A DNA stretch of 64,000 nucleotides, taken from positions 1 to 64,000 of the forward strand of contig DASXUY010000054.1 in NCBI GenBank assembly GCA_036504535.1, in the 5' to 3' direction. Positions 8,621-15,875 of this stretch are shown here, one piece after another. The DNA comes from JARLGU01 sp036504535. GTDB taxonomy: Bacteria > Armatimonadota > Armatimonadia > Armatimonadales > Capsulimonadaceae. A program made the position numbers and the translations under genes. The notes beneath the pieces are model-generated. The model saw nothing but the letters and a program-made list of their open reading frames with translations, was not told where the DNA came from and searched no databases. Positions within the stretch are counted from its first letter, which is position 1; each line of letters opens with the position of its first letter.

Positions 8621-9439
8621 CTAGTATTTCCGAACGACCGCCAAAGTCAGCGGTCGTTTTTGTGTGTAATGCCTTCCAGCTAAGCTTCGATCATTATCCG
8701 TCGTATCGATTACCATCCTGTATCGCGGCCAAAGAGCTTTCATATATCGATCTTCGCCCCTCTCGTAGAAGCGCTGCAGCGTCCACAAGAAGTAGTCGGC
8801 CGCTTGAAGTCCACCCACGTCCCGCGAACTCTCAATTGAAACCTTAAGCGCTGGCGTCGAAGCTATACCGCGCTCCTCAATATATCTCGATTGGCATAGG
8901 ATCACGGCGGCCTTCAAAGCCGCCGTGCGATCCGCCTTCCCTCTTCCGGCGAAGTGAATGTGATAGGATGAATGTCTATGTAATCTCCCCCGTAATAACC
9001 GCTGAACTTGGTAGTCATACATCTGATTAGGATGGTACCGGTAGGTGGGGTCAGCACTGTTCTGCTCGTGAACCATTTTCAGGACGCTCTTCTTACTGCT
9101 GACTACGGCGAAAAAACCCAGATCTTCACGGCGCAGCAATTGCATCACAGCCCATCGAACTTCAGGCAGGTCATCCTTTGCGTGAAAGCCAATTGCGGTC
9201 TTGCGTTGCGCCAGGTCAAACGAAGGAACTCCTTCAAAATAGGGGTCAGTTATCAACGACTGCCGCAGAGTTTCCAGGCGGTTTGACAAGCCTACAGGGT
9301 CGGCAACGGAGATCATCCCGAGCATAAAGTAATTCGAGCAGCCTTCCGAACCGACCAAGATCCGACCGTGGTGGTCAAAAAGCGTCCCATCTCCCGCCTC
9401 ATCGAGGTAATAGTGGCGGATTGGCACTTGGTTTTGCAT
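8621..9439 (-). CDS. DUF3800 domain protein
   Basis: A 272-aa protein with the DUF3800 signature: N-terminal YYLDEAGDG with the conserved acidic pair and C-terminal SRDVGGLQAADYFLWTLQRFYERGED. DUF3800 proteins have an RNase H-like or nuclease-like arrangement of acidic residues and often occur in mobile and defence loci; the activity is not established. The start at 9439 (MQNQVPIRHYYLDEAGD) is the family-typical position, but a TTG at 9532 would add 31 residues. The gene lies directly downstream of a small XRE-type regulator and is flanked by duplicated DNA. Its last codons form a hairpin. Confidence 0.85.
   Translation of the reverse strand: MQNQVPIRHYYLDEAGDGTLFDHHGRILVGSEGCSNYFMLGMISVADPVGLSNRLETLRQSLITDPYFEGVPSFDLAQRKTAIGFHAKDDLPEVRWAVMQLLRREDLGFFAVVSSKKSVLKMVHEQNSADPTYRYHPNQMYDYQVQRLLRGRLHRHSSYHIHFAGRGKADRTAALKAAVILCQSRYIEERGIASTPALKVSIESSRDVGGLQAADYFLWTLQRFYERGEDRYMKALWPRYRMVIDTTDNDRSLAGRHYTQKRPLTLAVVRKY
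8634..8661 (+). terminator. Hairpin with T-tract, inside the DUF3800 3' end
   Basis: ACGACCGC, an 8-nt loop, GCGGTCGT and TTTT: a good rho-independent terminator for transcription in the plus direction. It coincides with the last codons of the minus-strand DUF3800 gene (encoding KRPLTLAVV), so it would protect that gene from opposing transcripts. There is no plus-strand gene immediately upstream. Confidence 0.5.
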
Positions 9440-9521
9440 ATATGTACGCACAAGCTTGTATGTTTGATGACTTTCGAAGAACCACTGCACTTGCTCTCGT
9501 TTTGCGGCGAAGTATTGGACC

Positions 9522-9554
9522 CTCTCCCACAAAGGTTGTTAGATTGTGGGAGAG
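9522..9554. repeat. Perfect 11-bp inverted repeat between XRE and DUF3800 genes
   Basis: CTCTCCCACAA, an 11-nt loop, TTGTGGGAGAG. It lies between the stop of the XRE-like gene and the likely start of the DUF3800 gene, and overlaps the alternative TTG start at 9532. It could be an operator for the small regulator or an RNA hairpin controlling the downstream gene. There is no T-tract. Confidence 0.6.
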
Positions 9555-9567
9555 AGGTACTTAGCGG

Positions 9568-9804
9568 TTATGCACCAGTGCCACCTTGCCGAGACCAGCC
9601 AAAATACTGATCAAAAAGCACTTCATGCTCAAGCTTGACAGCCCTGTGCATGTTGTCATAGCGACTGATCACGCAGTGGTTTCCATGAATAAGTTCAGCA
9701 ACGTGATTCTGGGCGAGACCTTTTTCAATCTGCGACATCCTCAGCCTTGCCGCAATCATCGGATCAATCGGAACGCGATGCCGACTGCGATTAGATTCCA
9801 TCAT
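9568..9804 (-). CDS. Small XRE-type helix-turn-helix protein
   Basis: A 78-aa protein. The segment IAARLRMSQIEKGLAQNHVAELI...CVISRYDN matches the XRE/Cro helix-turn-helix layout (RLR...G.sQ..vA......iSryE), with Asp in place of the usual Glu. The start at 9804 has GGAAG 5 nt upstream, and that upstream DNA is itself part of a duplicated gene fragment (9808-9878). It directly precedes the DUF3800 gene, with an inverted repeat between them, so an autoregulated two-gene module (regulator plus effector) is plausible. Confidence 0.6.
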   Translation of the reverse strand: MMESNRSRHRVPIDPMIAARLRMSQIEKGLAQNHVAELIHGNHCVISRYDNMHRAVKLEHEVLFDQYFGWSRQGGTGA

Positions 9805-9807
9805 CTT

Positions 9808-9878
9808 GCTTCCATGCGCGCGCGGATTGCGACGCGAAGCTCGTGCCGGGTGCTCTTTGGCCTGCGCGATTCTGCGAC
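9808..9878 (-). pseudogene. 3' remnant of the 172-aa gene (7524-8042)
   Basis: About 70 bp match the 3' end of the 7524-8042 gene (7534-7603), including the block TTTGGCCTGCGCGATTCTGC, with roughly one in five bases changed. The similarity stops sharply at 9878. It is a leftover of a duplicated copy of that gene and provides the ribosome binding region of the XRE-like gene. Confidence 0.85.
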
Positions 9879-9931
9879 GTAATGTCAGCGCCGGTCTCGA
9901 CGATAGAGCGGTTCACAACACGAGAAGGCTA

Positions 9932-10540
9932 TTAATTCGTTGGGATATTAAGGCCTTCCATGCGAAGTGTCATTATCGTGTCGCGCATATCGATAGTTTT
10001 TACCTTCCGTTTCGAATTATTGTATAGGGTTACGCGCGACCTAGCCGTCTTAAACGCTCCGTACGCAATCGGAGGCGCTGATGAGTTGTTACCAACTCCC
10101 AGATCCACGTGAACAAGCTTCCATATTGGGATCCACGATGGATTCAGGCCAGACGTGTGCTTCACGTAACACCGTAAAAACAGGTACGAGTCATACCTAT
10201 TTACCCCTGAGTAGTTCGATCCGACAACGAGGAACAGATCCGAAGTTTCCCCTATTGAGTGGAACGAAGGGCCAGTCGGGAAAAACTTTTCCGCCCACGC
10301 CGCAATTCCGGTGATTGAATCTGACGACTGAAGAACCGGTACTCCTGTTACGTTTGTCGGCAACCGAAGTCGTGAAAGTTTCGGATCAGGCGAGAAAGAC
10401 TGACGAATGACGACGGATTTAGCAGTCTCTCGCTGCACCTGCAACTGGCGACCTTCACGCGGCTTTACCTGTCCGGAGCTTGTGCTGATGGCGAGAGTTA
10501 CGGCGAACACCGCGATTATCGCCCATGTGCATGCTTTCAC
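9932..10540 (-). CDS. Secreted or periplasmic hypothetical protein
   Basis: A 202-aa protein beginning with a signal-peptide-like stretch (Lys near the start, then WAIIAVFAVTLAIS and a Ser-Ser-Gly region). The start is GTG at 10540 with GGAGG about 10 nt upstream, which decides the start. The mature part is beta-rich, with no family that I recognise; a late segment reads FKTARSRVTLYNNSKRKV. It lies between the AraC gene and the remnant at 9808-9878, that is in the position where the duplicated copy of the 172-aa gene would be expected, so it may have replaced that copy. Confidence 0.65.
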   Translation of the reverse strand: MKACTWAIIAVFAVTLAISTSSGQVKPREGRQLQVQRETAKSVVIRQSFSPDPKLSRLRLPTNVTGVPVLQSSDSITGIAAWAEKFFPTGPSFHSIGETSDLFLVVGSNYSGVNRYDSYLFLRCYVKHTSGLNPSWIPIWKLVHVDLGVGNNSSAPPIAYGAFKTARSRVTLYNNSKRKVKTIDMRDTIMTLRMEGLNIPTN

Positions 10541-10715
10541 TTATAGCTGCCTCCAAATCGAAACAATCGTGGTATTCACGAACGTCGCCCTACGGCGGCC
10601 GTGTCTCGTGTATTGCAGGATAGTTAGCAATCGCAATGGACAATCCCTACCTGCCCGGTACCAATATTATCGCTCGTAATCACGCCACGTGTTTCCCGTC
10701 CCACCGTCCGCGCCC

Positions 10716-11594
10716 CTACCCCGCCGCAAACCCCTTGCGTCGCGCCTCGGTGCGCCATTCGCGCGGGCCGGTGCCGACCGTGCGGCGGAACGCTCGGCTG
10801 AAGTAGAGAGGGTCTTCGTAGCCAACCCTTGCGGCGACCGAGTGGATGGGCATGTTGGAGCGGCGCAGGAGCTCTTGGGCGTTTTCGATACGCACGCGCG
10901 TCACATACTCCATCGGAGTCGTGCCGGTACGCTGCTGGAACCAGCGGTAGAAGTGGCCTTCGCTGATATCGCACAGGGCGGCGAGAGAGGCGACCGTGAG
11001 CGGGGACGCGTAATTGGCGTGGATGTGCCACACGACACGGCTAAAGCGCTCTGGCTCGGTGACTCGGTCGTCGTTATCGCCCGACACAGCGTGAAGGACG
11101 CGGCCCACAATTGCCTGAACCAGGCCGTCGATCTCCATGCCACTCAATGCCCAGTACGGCAACCGTGTTCGCAGCCAGAGCTGTTCGCACCACGGAGCCA
11201 GCTCTTCGGCGCGCGCCAGCAGGACCGCGTCGGTCGGCAGCGTCTCCAGGCAGCTGCCCTCGATCCCCACCCACAGAGTGTCGATATCGGCGCTTTCGGA
11301 CTCCTCGCGGTGGACCAGGCGCGGCGGCACAATGAGAGCGGTGCCCGCGACAAGCGGCGTCGAGCTACCGGCCTCCACCGCCTGCCCTCGCCCGCCAAAA
11401 ACATAGATCAGCTCCCAAAACCTGTGCCAACTTGGGGCGGTCCCGACCCGCGGGCCGCAGTAACGCTGCACGTACAGCGGGGTGAGCACAGTGGAGCGAG
11501 GCGCGCCGCGAGCCCACAGACGGCTGTCAAGCAGCCACGCGTCGTTCAGCGGGATCTCTTCTGCGTTTGCGATGGCCATGCTAGGATTATCCAT
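10716..11594 (-). CDS. AraC-family transcriptional regulator
   Basis: A 292-aa DNA-binding regulator. An N-terminal cupin-like sensing domain (about 30-150, HRFWELIYVFGG...VPPRLVHRE) suggests sugar binding, and the C-terminal AraC/XylS double helix-turn-helix (about 190-285: LAALCDISEGHFYRWFQQ, VAARVGYEDPLYFSRAFRR) is complete. ATG codons at 11594 and 11579 are both possible; neither has a strong Shine-Dalgarno. It is divergent from the SDR gene at 11863 and may regulate it. A palindromic element lies about 50 bp upstream of the start. A truncated copy of its 3' end is at 8195-8436. Confidence 0.92.
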   Translation of the reverse strand: MDNPSMAIANAEEIPLNDAWLLDSRLWARGAPRSTVLTPLYVQRYCGPRVGTAPSWHRFWELIYVFGGRGQAVEAGSSTPLVAGTALIVPPRLVHREESESADIDTLWVGIEGSCLETLPTDAVLLARAEELAPWCEQLWLRTRLPYWALSGMEIDGLVQAIVGRVLHAVSGDNDDRVTEPERFSRVVWHIHANYASPLTVASLAALCDISEGHFYRWFQQRTGTTPMEYVTRVRIENAQELLRRSNMPIHSVAARVGYEDPLYFSRAFRRTVGTGPREWRTEARRKGFAAG

Positions 11595-11644
11595 GTTTTC
11601 GCGTTGGAATGTTACATGGAATGGGAGACGGAGGCTTATAATGA

Positions 11645-11716
11645 ACCCCTGCTCGCACCGCTCGCTGTCCCCAAAATTTGGGGACTATGATGTCCGACCA
11701 CTGCTTGGCTCGCCGG
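11645..11716. repeat. Dispersed palindromic element, copy 2
   Basis: Contains GTCCCCAAAATTTGGGGAC, two 9-bp arms around a central base, within a stretch that matches 2657-2725 (CCCCTGCTCG..., GCTCGCTGTCCCC, TATGATGTCCG). It continues into GCTTGGCTCGCCGGG, also present near 2860. It is about 50 bp upstream of the AraC start, as copy 1 is upstream of the response regulator. Confidence 0.6.
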
Positions 11717-11753
11717 GTACGTTCCGGAACGGGCCGACTGTAAATTGCTCTGA

Positions 11754-11811
11754 GTGCCCAAAGGGTACTTTCAAGCACTTCGGAGCCGTAGGTTTCAACC
11801 TACGGGACATT
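11754..11811 (-). repeat. Dispersed repeat with GTAGGTT palindrome, copy 1
   Basis: In reverse complement it reads CCCGTAGGTTGAAACCTACGG, then CTCCGAAGTGCTTGAAAGTACCC. The same sequence with few changes is at 25642-25695. The palindrome (CCGTAGGTT/AACCTACGG) is REP-like. It sits 50 bp upstream of the SDR gene. Confidence 0.7.
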
Positions 11812-11862
11812 TAATGGGCATTTTCGATATCTTAGCCTCACACACTTCACAGGAGAACCACT

Positions 11863-12636
11863 ATGAACCCAATTCCGCTTGACGGGAAAGTTGCATTTAT
11901 CACAGGCGCGGCGCGCGGTATCGGCTTTGGCATTGCCAAGCGTTTCGCTGCCGAGGGCGCGACTATTGTCATTACCGATGTCAACATCGAGCTTGCCGAG
12001 AAGTCGGCGCAGCGGATCGCCGACGAGTCCGGGCGGCCTGCCATGGCCGTCTTCTGCGACGTTACCGACCGCGCATCCGTCGACGGCGCTGTTGCGGCGA
12101 CCGTGGCGAAATACGGCGGCGTGGACATTCTGGTGAGCAACGCCGGTATCTGCCCGTTCATCGAGTTTATCGGCATGGACAACGCTACATGGCAGAAGAC
12201 CATCGATGTCATCCTCACCGGTTCTTTCAATGTCGCACAAGCATGTGCCAAAGTCATGATCGCGCAGGGCAAGGAGCGCGGCGGGCGGATGATCTTTATC
12301 ACATCGGGCTCGACTGTCCAAGCGAACAGCAACCAGGCCGACTATGCTGCTGCAAAGTCGGGCGAGCGCATGTTCATGGCGGCAATTGCGCCCGCGATGG
12401 GCCGCCACGGGATCACGTGCAACGCGCTCGAACCAGGCGTCATCTACACCGAAATGGGCGCATTCCACTGGGATGTCCCCGAACACCGCGAAGAGTACGC
12501 CAAGCAGAACCCATGCGGGCGAATCGGCATGCCCGAAGATATCGCTTGCGGCGCGGTTTTCCTGGCTGGACCCGACGGCAGCTACGTCACCGGTACGACC
12601 CTGCGCGTCGATGGCGGGCGGCTCTGTATCGGTTAA
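11863..12636 (+). CDS. SDR-family dehydrogenase, possibly L-rhamnose 1-dehydrogenase type
   Basis: Classical short-chain dehydrogenase of 257 aa: cofactor motif TGAARGIG, Asp at the end of the second strand (ITDVN, favouring NAD), NAG motif in SNAGICPF, catalytic Ser (ITSGST) and YxxxK (YAAAK). SNAGICPF followed by a hydrophobic F-x-x-M is also a hallmark of bacterial L-rhamnose 1-dehydrogenases, which would fit the rhamnulokinase and glycosidases elsewhere in the window, but other sugar or polyol substrates are possible. A strong AGGAG lies 8 nt before the ATG. It is divergent from the AraC regulator and followed by a long inverted repeat and a second SDR gene. Confidence 0.88.
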   Translation: MNPIPLDGKVAFITGAARGIGFGIAKRFAAEGATIVITDVNIELAEKSAQRIADESGRPAMAVFCDVTDRASVDGAVAATVAKYGGVDILVSNAGICPFIEFIGMDNATWQKTIDVILTGSFNVAQACAKVMIAQGKERGGRMIFITSGSTVQANSNQADYAAAKSGERMFMAAIAPAMGRHGITCNALEPGVIYTEMGAFHWDVPEHREEYAKQNPCGRIGMPEDIACGAVFLAGPDGSYVTGTTLRVDGGRLCIG

Positions 12637-12667
12637 TGTGAAGATGCCCTCTCTGGCCGGGCGGGCC

Positions 12668-12787
12668 ATGACCTCACCCCCGGCCCCTCTCCTAGGATAA
12701 GGAGAGGGGAGCCAGAAAGAGATTGGCTCGTGGCTTGTTCTTTCTCCCCTCTCCTTATCCTAGGAGAGGGGTTAGGGGTGAGGTCAT
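12668..12787. repeat. 120-bp hairpin-forming inverted repeat
   Basis: The left arm (ATGACCTCACCCC...CCCCTCTCCTAGGATAAGG) and the right arm are inverted copies over about 45 bp with only a few mismatches, around a non-repeated loop. Each arm holds a nested palindrome (CCCCTCTCCT/AGGAGAGGGG), so a cruciform or branched RNA hairpin can form. It fills the gap between the two SDR genes and could be a MITE-like element and/or an mRNA-stabilising structure. Confidence 0.85.
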
Positions 12788-12807
12788 CCGACTAAAAAGG
12801 AAATAAA

Positions 12808-13572
12808 ATGATTAATATAGACCTAACAGGCAAGCGCGCCATCGTTACCGGCGCATCGGGCGACCTCGGACGCGTGATGGTGCGCACTCTGGCCAAGGCG
12901 GGCGCGGATGTGGCCATACACTACGGCAAGAACGCAGCGATGGCCGACGCGCTGGTGGCGGAAGTGGCCGCGCTTGGGCGCAAGGGCTTCGCGGTGCAGG
13001 CGGATATTACGGACAAGGCGAGCATCTTCGCCATGCGGGACAAGGTATTCGCCGAGTTTGGCGGCATCGATATCGTGGTCGCGAATGCGGTGGTTCAATA
13101 TGCGTGGACGTCGATCCTGGAGCAGGACGAAGACGATTACGTTTCGCAGTTTCGCTCTTGCGTGCTGCAGAATGTGTTCCTCGCCAAAGCGTTCGCTCCG
13201 AGCATGATCGAGCGCGGCGGCGGGCGGTATATCGCGATCAACACCGAATGCGCTATGCAGAACCTGCCCAGCCAGTCGGCGTATGTATCCGGTAAGCGCG
13301 GGCAGGACGGGATCATTCGCGTGCTGGCACGCGAGATCGGTCACGCCGGGATCACCGTGAACCAAGTAGCGCCGGGATGGACCATCAGCGACCGCATCCG
13401 GGAAGCGGGCAGCGAAGACCAGCCAGGTTACGCCGCCGAATGCGCCCTGAAGCGCCGCGGCACCGACCAGGAGATTGCGAATGCTGTCCTGTTCCTGGCA
13501 TCGGATCTGGCGTCGTATATCACCGGCGCATATATCCCCGTCTGCGGCGGGCACGTAATGCCGGCGATCTAG
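12808..13572 (+). CDS. SDR-family oxidoreductase
   Basis: A 254-aa classical SDR fold: TGASGDLG cofactor loop, ANAVV in the NAG position, YVSGK active-site Tyr-Lys and a C-terminal VCGGHVMP tail. The catalytic Ser normally found 13 residues before the Tyr appears to be Thr (INTEC). This is unusual and may mean altered chemistry or a non-catalytic role. An AAAAGGAA site lies 7 nt upstream of the ATG. It is in the same direction as the SDR at 11863 and is probably part of the same sugar or polyol pathway. The substrate is unknown. Confidence 0.87.
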   Translation: MINIDLTGKRAIVTGASGDLGRVMVRTLAKAGADVAIHYGKNAAMADALVAEVAALGRKGFAVQADITDKASIFAMRDKVFAEFGGIDIVVANAVVQYAWTSILEQDEDDYVSQFRSCVLQNVFLAKAFAPSMIERGGGRYIAINTECAMQNLPSQSAYVSGKRGQDGIIRVLAREIGHAGITVNQVAPGWTISDRIREAGSEDQPGYAAECALKRRGTDQEIANAVLFLASDLASYITGAYIPVCGGHVMPAI

Positions 13573-13728
13573 GGCTGAACCGCAGCCCGGTTTACCGATG
13601 TGGGTGAACAAGCATGAGGCCGTACGCGTGTCGACGATTGCTGGCTAACACGCGCAGTGATCGAAGCGCGATAAGGGTCCAGGCTCAGCCTGGTTGACCG
13701 GTGTGGGTGAAATCGAGCACAATAGCGC
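13573..13728. repeat. Two short intergenic repeats with palindromes
   Basis: Two related stretches, at about 13580-13611 (GCAGCCCGGTTTACCGATG, TGGGTGAA) and 13678-13713 (CCAGGCTCAGCCTGG, TTGACCGGTGTGGGTGAA). The second includes a perfect 7-bp inverted repeat around one base. AGGCTCAGCCTGG recurs at about 14531 and a variant, GGCGCAGCCTGG, at about 38265, so these are dispersed intergenic palindromes. Confidence 0.5.
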
Positions 13729-14346
13729 ATGCTCGATTCGCCCCTCGGTCAGCTTCATGCCGCTCTTTCACAGTGCCGACGCTGCGCGGAGATGGGCTAT
13801 CCGATCTCGTCGCCGCCGATCATCCAGCATCACGATGGCCCGCCTATGGCCCCGTCGCCGTTCCTCGTTGTCGGCCAAGCGCCCAGCCTTACTGATTTGC
13901 GAGTGGGCCGGACCTATCAGGGACCGGCGGGGAAGCGGCTCGTCGAGTGGCTGCTGAAGGCTGGCTTTGCGGAGAGCGAGATTGGCACAACCGTCGCCAT
14001 GACGGCTCTTACAAAGTGCTTTCCGGGCCGCCTGCCGGGCAAGTCGACCGATCGCGCGCCATCGGCCACGGAGCTTGCCAACTGCCGACCGTGGCTGGAG
14101 CAGGAACTCGGTATCGTGCAGCCGCGCGTCATACTCCCCTTCGGCAAGATGGCCATCGACACATTCCTGCGCCCCGTCCTGCCGCTGGATCAGCGTATCG
14201 GGCAGCGGTTCGAGGTGGACGGCGTGACGTACGTCCCGCTGCCGCACTCGTCGGGCGCGAGCACATGGCTGAACCACGCGGCAAACCTTGCGCTGCTTTC
14301 GAATGCGATTGAACTGATCGCGCGAGAGCGGATTACACAAGCGTAA
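13729..14346 (+). CDS. Uracil-DNA glycosylase family protein (family 4-like, Fe-S)
   Basis: A 205-aa base-excision repair enzyme. Four cysteines are placed as in [4Fe-4S] family-4 UDGs: C16 and C19 (CRRC), C97 (TKCFPG) and C119 (ANCRPW). Motif A is GQAPSLTDLRVG with the following YQGPAGKRL, and the C-terminal motif is LPHSSGASTWL. It differs from standard family 4 (GEAPG; HPS), so it may be a side branch of the superfamily. It is cytoplasmic, acting on DNA. The ATG at 13729 lacks a strong Shine-Dalgarno. Confidence 0.87.
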   Translation: MLDSPLGQLHAALSQCRRCAEMGYPISSPPIIQHHDGPPMAPSPFLVVGQAPSLTDLRVGRTYQGPAGKRLVEWLLKAGFAESEIGTTVAMTALTKCFPGRLPGKSTDRAPSATELANCRPWLEQELGIVQPRVILPFGKMAIDTFLRPVLPLDQRIGQRFEVDGVTYVPLPHSSGASTWLNHAANLALLSNAIELIARERITQA

Positions 14347-14626
14347 GGTTGGGTATAAGTAGCAGTTGCATACTGCCCGCAGCTATAGCGATTGGTGTCT
14401 AGGCATTAGAACGACCACAGGAAAAATTAAGCTCATTCTGAGCGCGGCTCAGCCTAGATTTGCCGGAATAGCGCATTGACTTGAACACCCGCGCCGTCTT
14501 CGGCGCGTCAAGGGATGACTTCGCGGTCTGCCGCGCACCTAGGCTCAGCCTGGTTAGTTCATAACTGAACTTTCTAGCGACTCATTCTCACTCCACCAGC
14601 ACCCAACCAGATCACAGGAGATCACC
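14347..14626. other. Intergenic region with dispersed hairpins
   Basis: No gene seen. It contains CGCCGTCTTCGGCG at about 14494 followed by TCAAGGG (as at the left window edge), and AGGCTCAGCCTGG at about 14531. A promoter for the alcohol dehydrogenase probably lies here but could not be pinned down. Confidence 0.5.
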
Positions 14627-15685
14627 ATGCCATTGAACGTTCGCGGCTATGCCGCACAGTCAGCCACGTCGCCCATCGCCCCGCACGAGTTCACACGGCG
14701 AGATGTCCGGCCCGATGATGTGCTTATCGATATCCTTTACTGTGGCGTCTGCCATTCGGATATCCACCAGGCGCGCAATGAGTGGGGAGGCAGCCTCTAT
14801 CCCATGGTCCCTGGCCACGAGATCGTCGGGCGTGTCTCCAAAGTTGGCGGTGATGTGACCAGTTTTACTGTCGGCCAAATGGTCGGCGTAGGCTGCATGG
14901 TGGACTCATGCCAGCACTGCCACTCGTGCGAACTAGGTCTTGAGCAGTACTGCGAAGAGGGCATGGTAGGCACATATAACGCGACCGACCGACGCGACGG
15001 AATGCCGACATTTGGCGGCTACTCCGAGCAGATCGTGGTTTGCTATAAGTATGTGGTGCATGTTCCCGATGCGCTTGACATTAAATCGGCGGCGCCGCTG
15101 CTTTGCGCGGGCATAACGACCTACTCGCCGCTCATCCATTGGAAGATCGGTCCCGACATGAAGGTGGCAGTCGTCGGTCTCGGCGGCCTGGGCCATATGG
15201 GTGTCAAGTTCGCGCATGCCCTCGGCGCCGAAGTAACTTTGTTCACGCGTACTGCCAACAAAGAGCCCGAAGCGCTCCGACTTGGTGCCGATCACGTTGT
15301 ACTTTCGACCGACGAAGCGCAGATGAAGGCCGTTGCGAACACCTTCGACTTCATCCTCGACACCGTTCCAAACGCGCACGACTTCCAGCCGTATTTAACC
15401 ACTCTCACTCTTGACGGCACGCTCTGTATTGTTGGCTTGATCGGTCTCATTGAGCCGGCAATCAGCAGCCCAGCCTTGATCTTCGGGCGCAAGAACGTTA
15501 CCGGTTCCTGCATCGGCGGTATAAAGGAAACTCAGGACATGCTGAACTTCTGCGCCGCAAAGGGCATCACGTGCGACACCGAGATGATCACTATCCAGAA
15601 CGTCAACAACGCGTACGACCGGATGCTGGCGAGCGATGTGCACTACCGGTTCGTAATCGACATGGCGTCGATTAAGAACAGCTGA
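14627..15685 (+). CDS. Zinc-dependent NAD(P) alcohol dehydrogenase (YahK/CAD type)
   Basis: A 352-aa MDR-superfamily aldehyde/alcohol dehydrogenase. The catalytic zinc site is visible (GVCHSD and the GHE of VPGHEIVG), as is the structural zinc lobe of four Cys (CMVDSCQHCHSCELG...YC) and the Rossmann motif GLGGLGHMG. The overall pattern is that of cinnamyl-alcohol/YahK-like NADP-dependent aldehyde reductases, which detoxify or reduce a range of aldehydes. A GGAG site is 7 nt before the ATG. It is a single gene, followed by a long-loop hairpin that may terminate it. Confidence 0.93.
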   Translation: MPLNVRGYAAQSATSPIAPHEFTRRDVRPDDVLIDILYCGVCHSDIHQARNEWGGSLYPMVPGHEIVGRVSKVGGDVTSFTVGQMVGVGCMVDSCQHCHSCELGLEQYCEEGMVGTYNATDRRDGMPTFGGYSEQIVVCYKYVVHVPDALDIKSAAPLLCAGITTYSPLIHWKIGPDMKVAVVGLGGLGHMGVKFAHALGAEVTLFTRTANKEPEALRLGADHVVLSTDEAQMKAVANTFDFILDTVPNAHDFQPYLTTLTLDGTLCIVGLIGLIEPAISSPALIFGRKNVTGSCIGGIKETQDMLNFCAAKGITCDTEMITIQNVNNAYDRMLASDVHYRFVIDMASIKNS

Positions 15686-15711
15686 GTGTAATTTCAGGCA
15701 CGTCTCCTGAC

Positions 15712-15763
15712 ACGACCCGCATTACTGCATGCGCTTCACGGCGTATCAGAGCGCGGGTCGTTT
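15712..15763 (+). terminator. Candidate terminator after alcohol dehydrogenase
   Basis: ACGACCCGC pairs with GCGGGTCGT across a loop of about 30 nt, followed by a short TTT. The stem is perfect over 9 bp, but the long loop and short T-tract make it only a moderate terminator candidate. Confidence 0.45.
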
Positions 15764-15875
15764 CTGCGCCTGGCACCGACGGGTAACAGATTCGCGACCA
15801 CTACCGTATAATGAAACGACCGCTCATCGCCGACTATCTTCTTAGCGGCTATGACCTGTGCACCGCGCATTCGCC

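Noticed and set aside
12823..13611. 262-codon open frame on the minus strand opposite the second SDR gene
   Set aside because: Shadow frame of a GC-rich coding region; the SDR frame has complete family motifs and a good Shine-Dalgarno.
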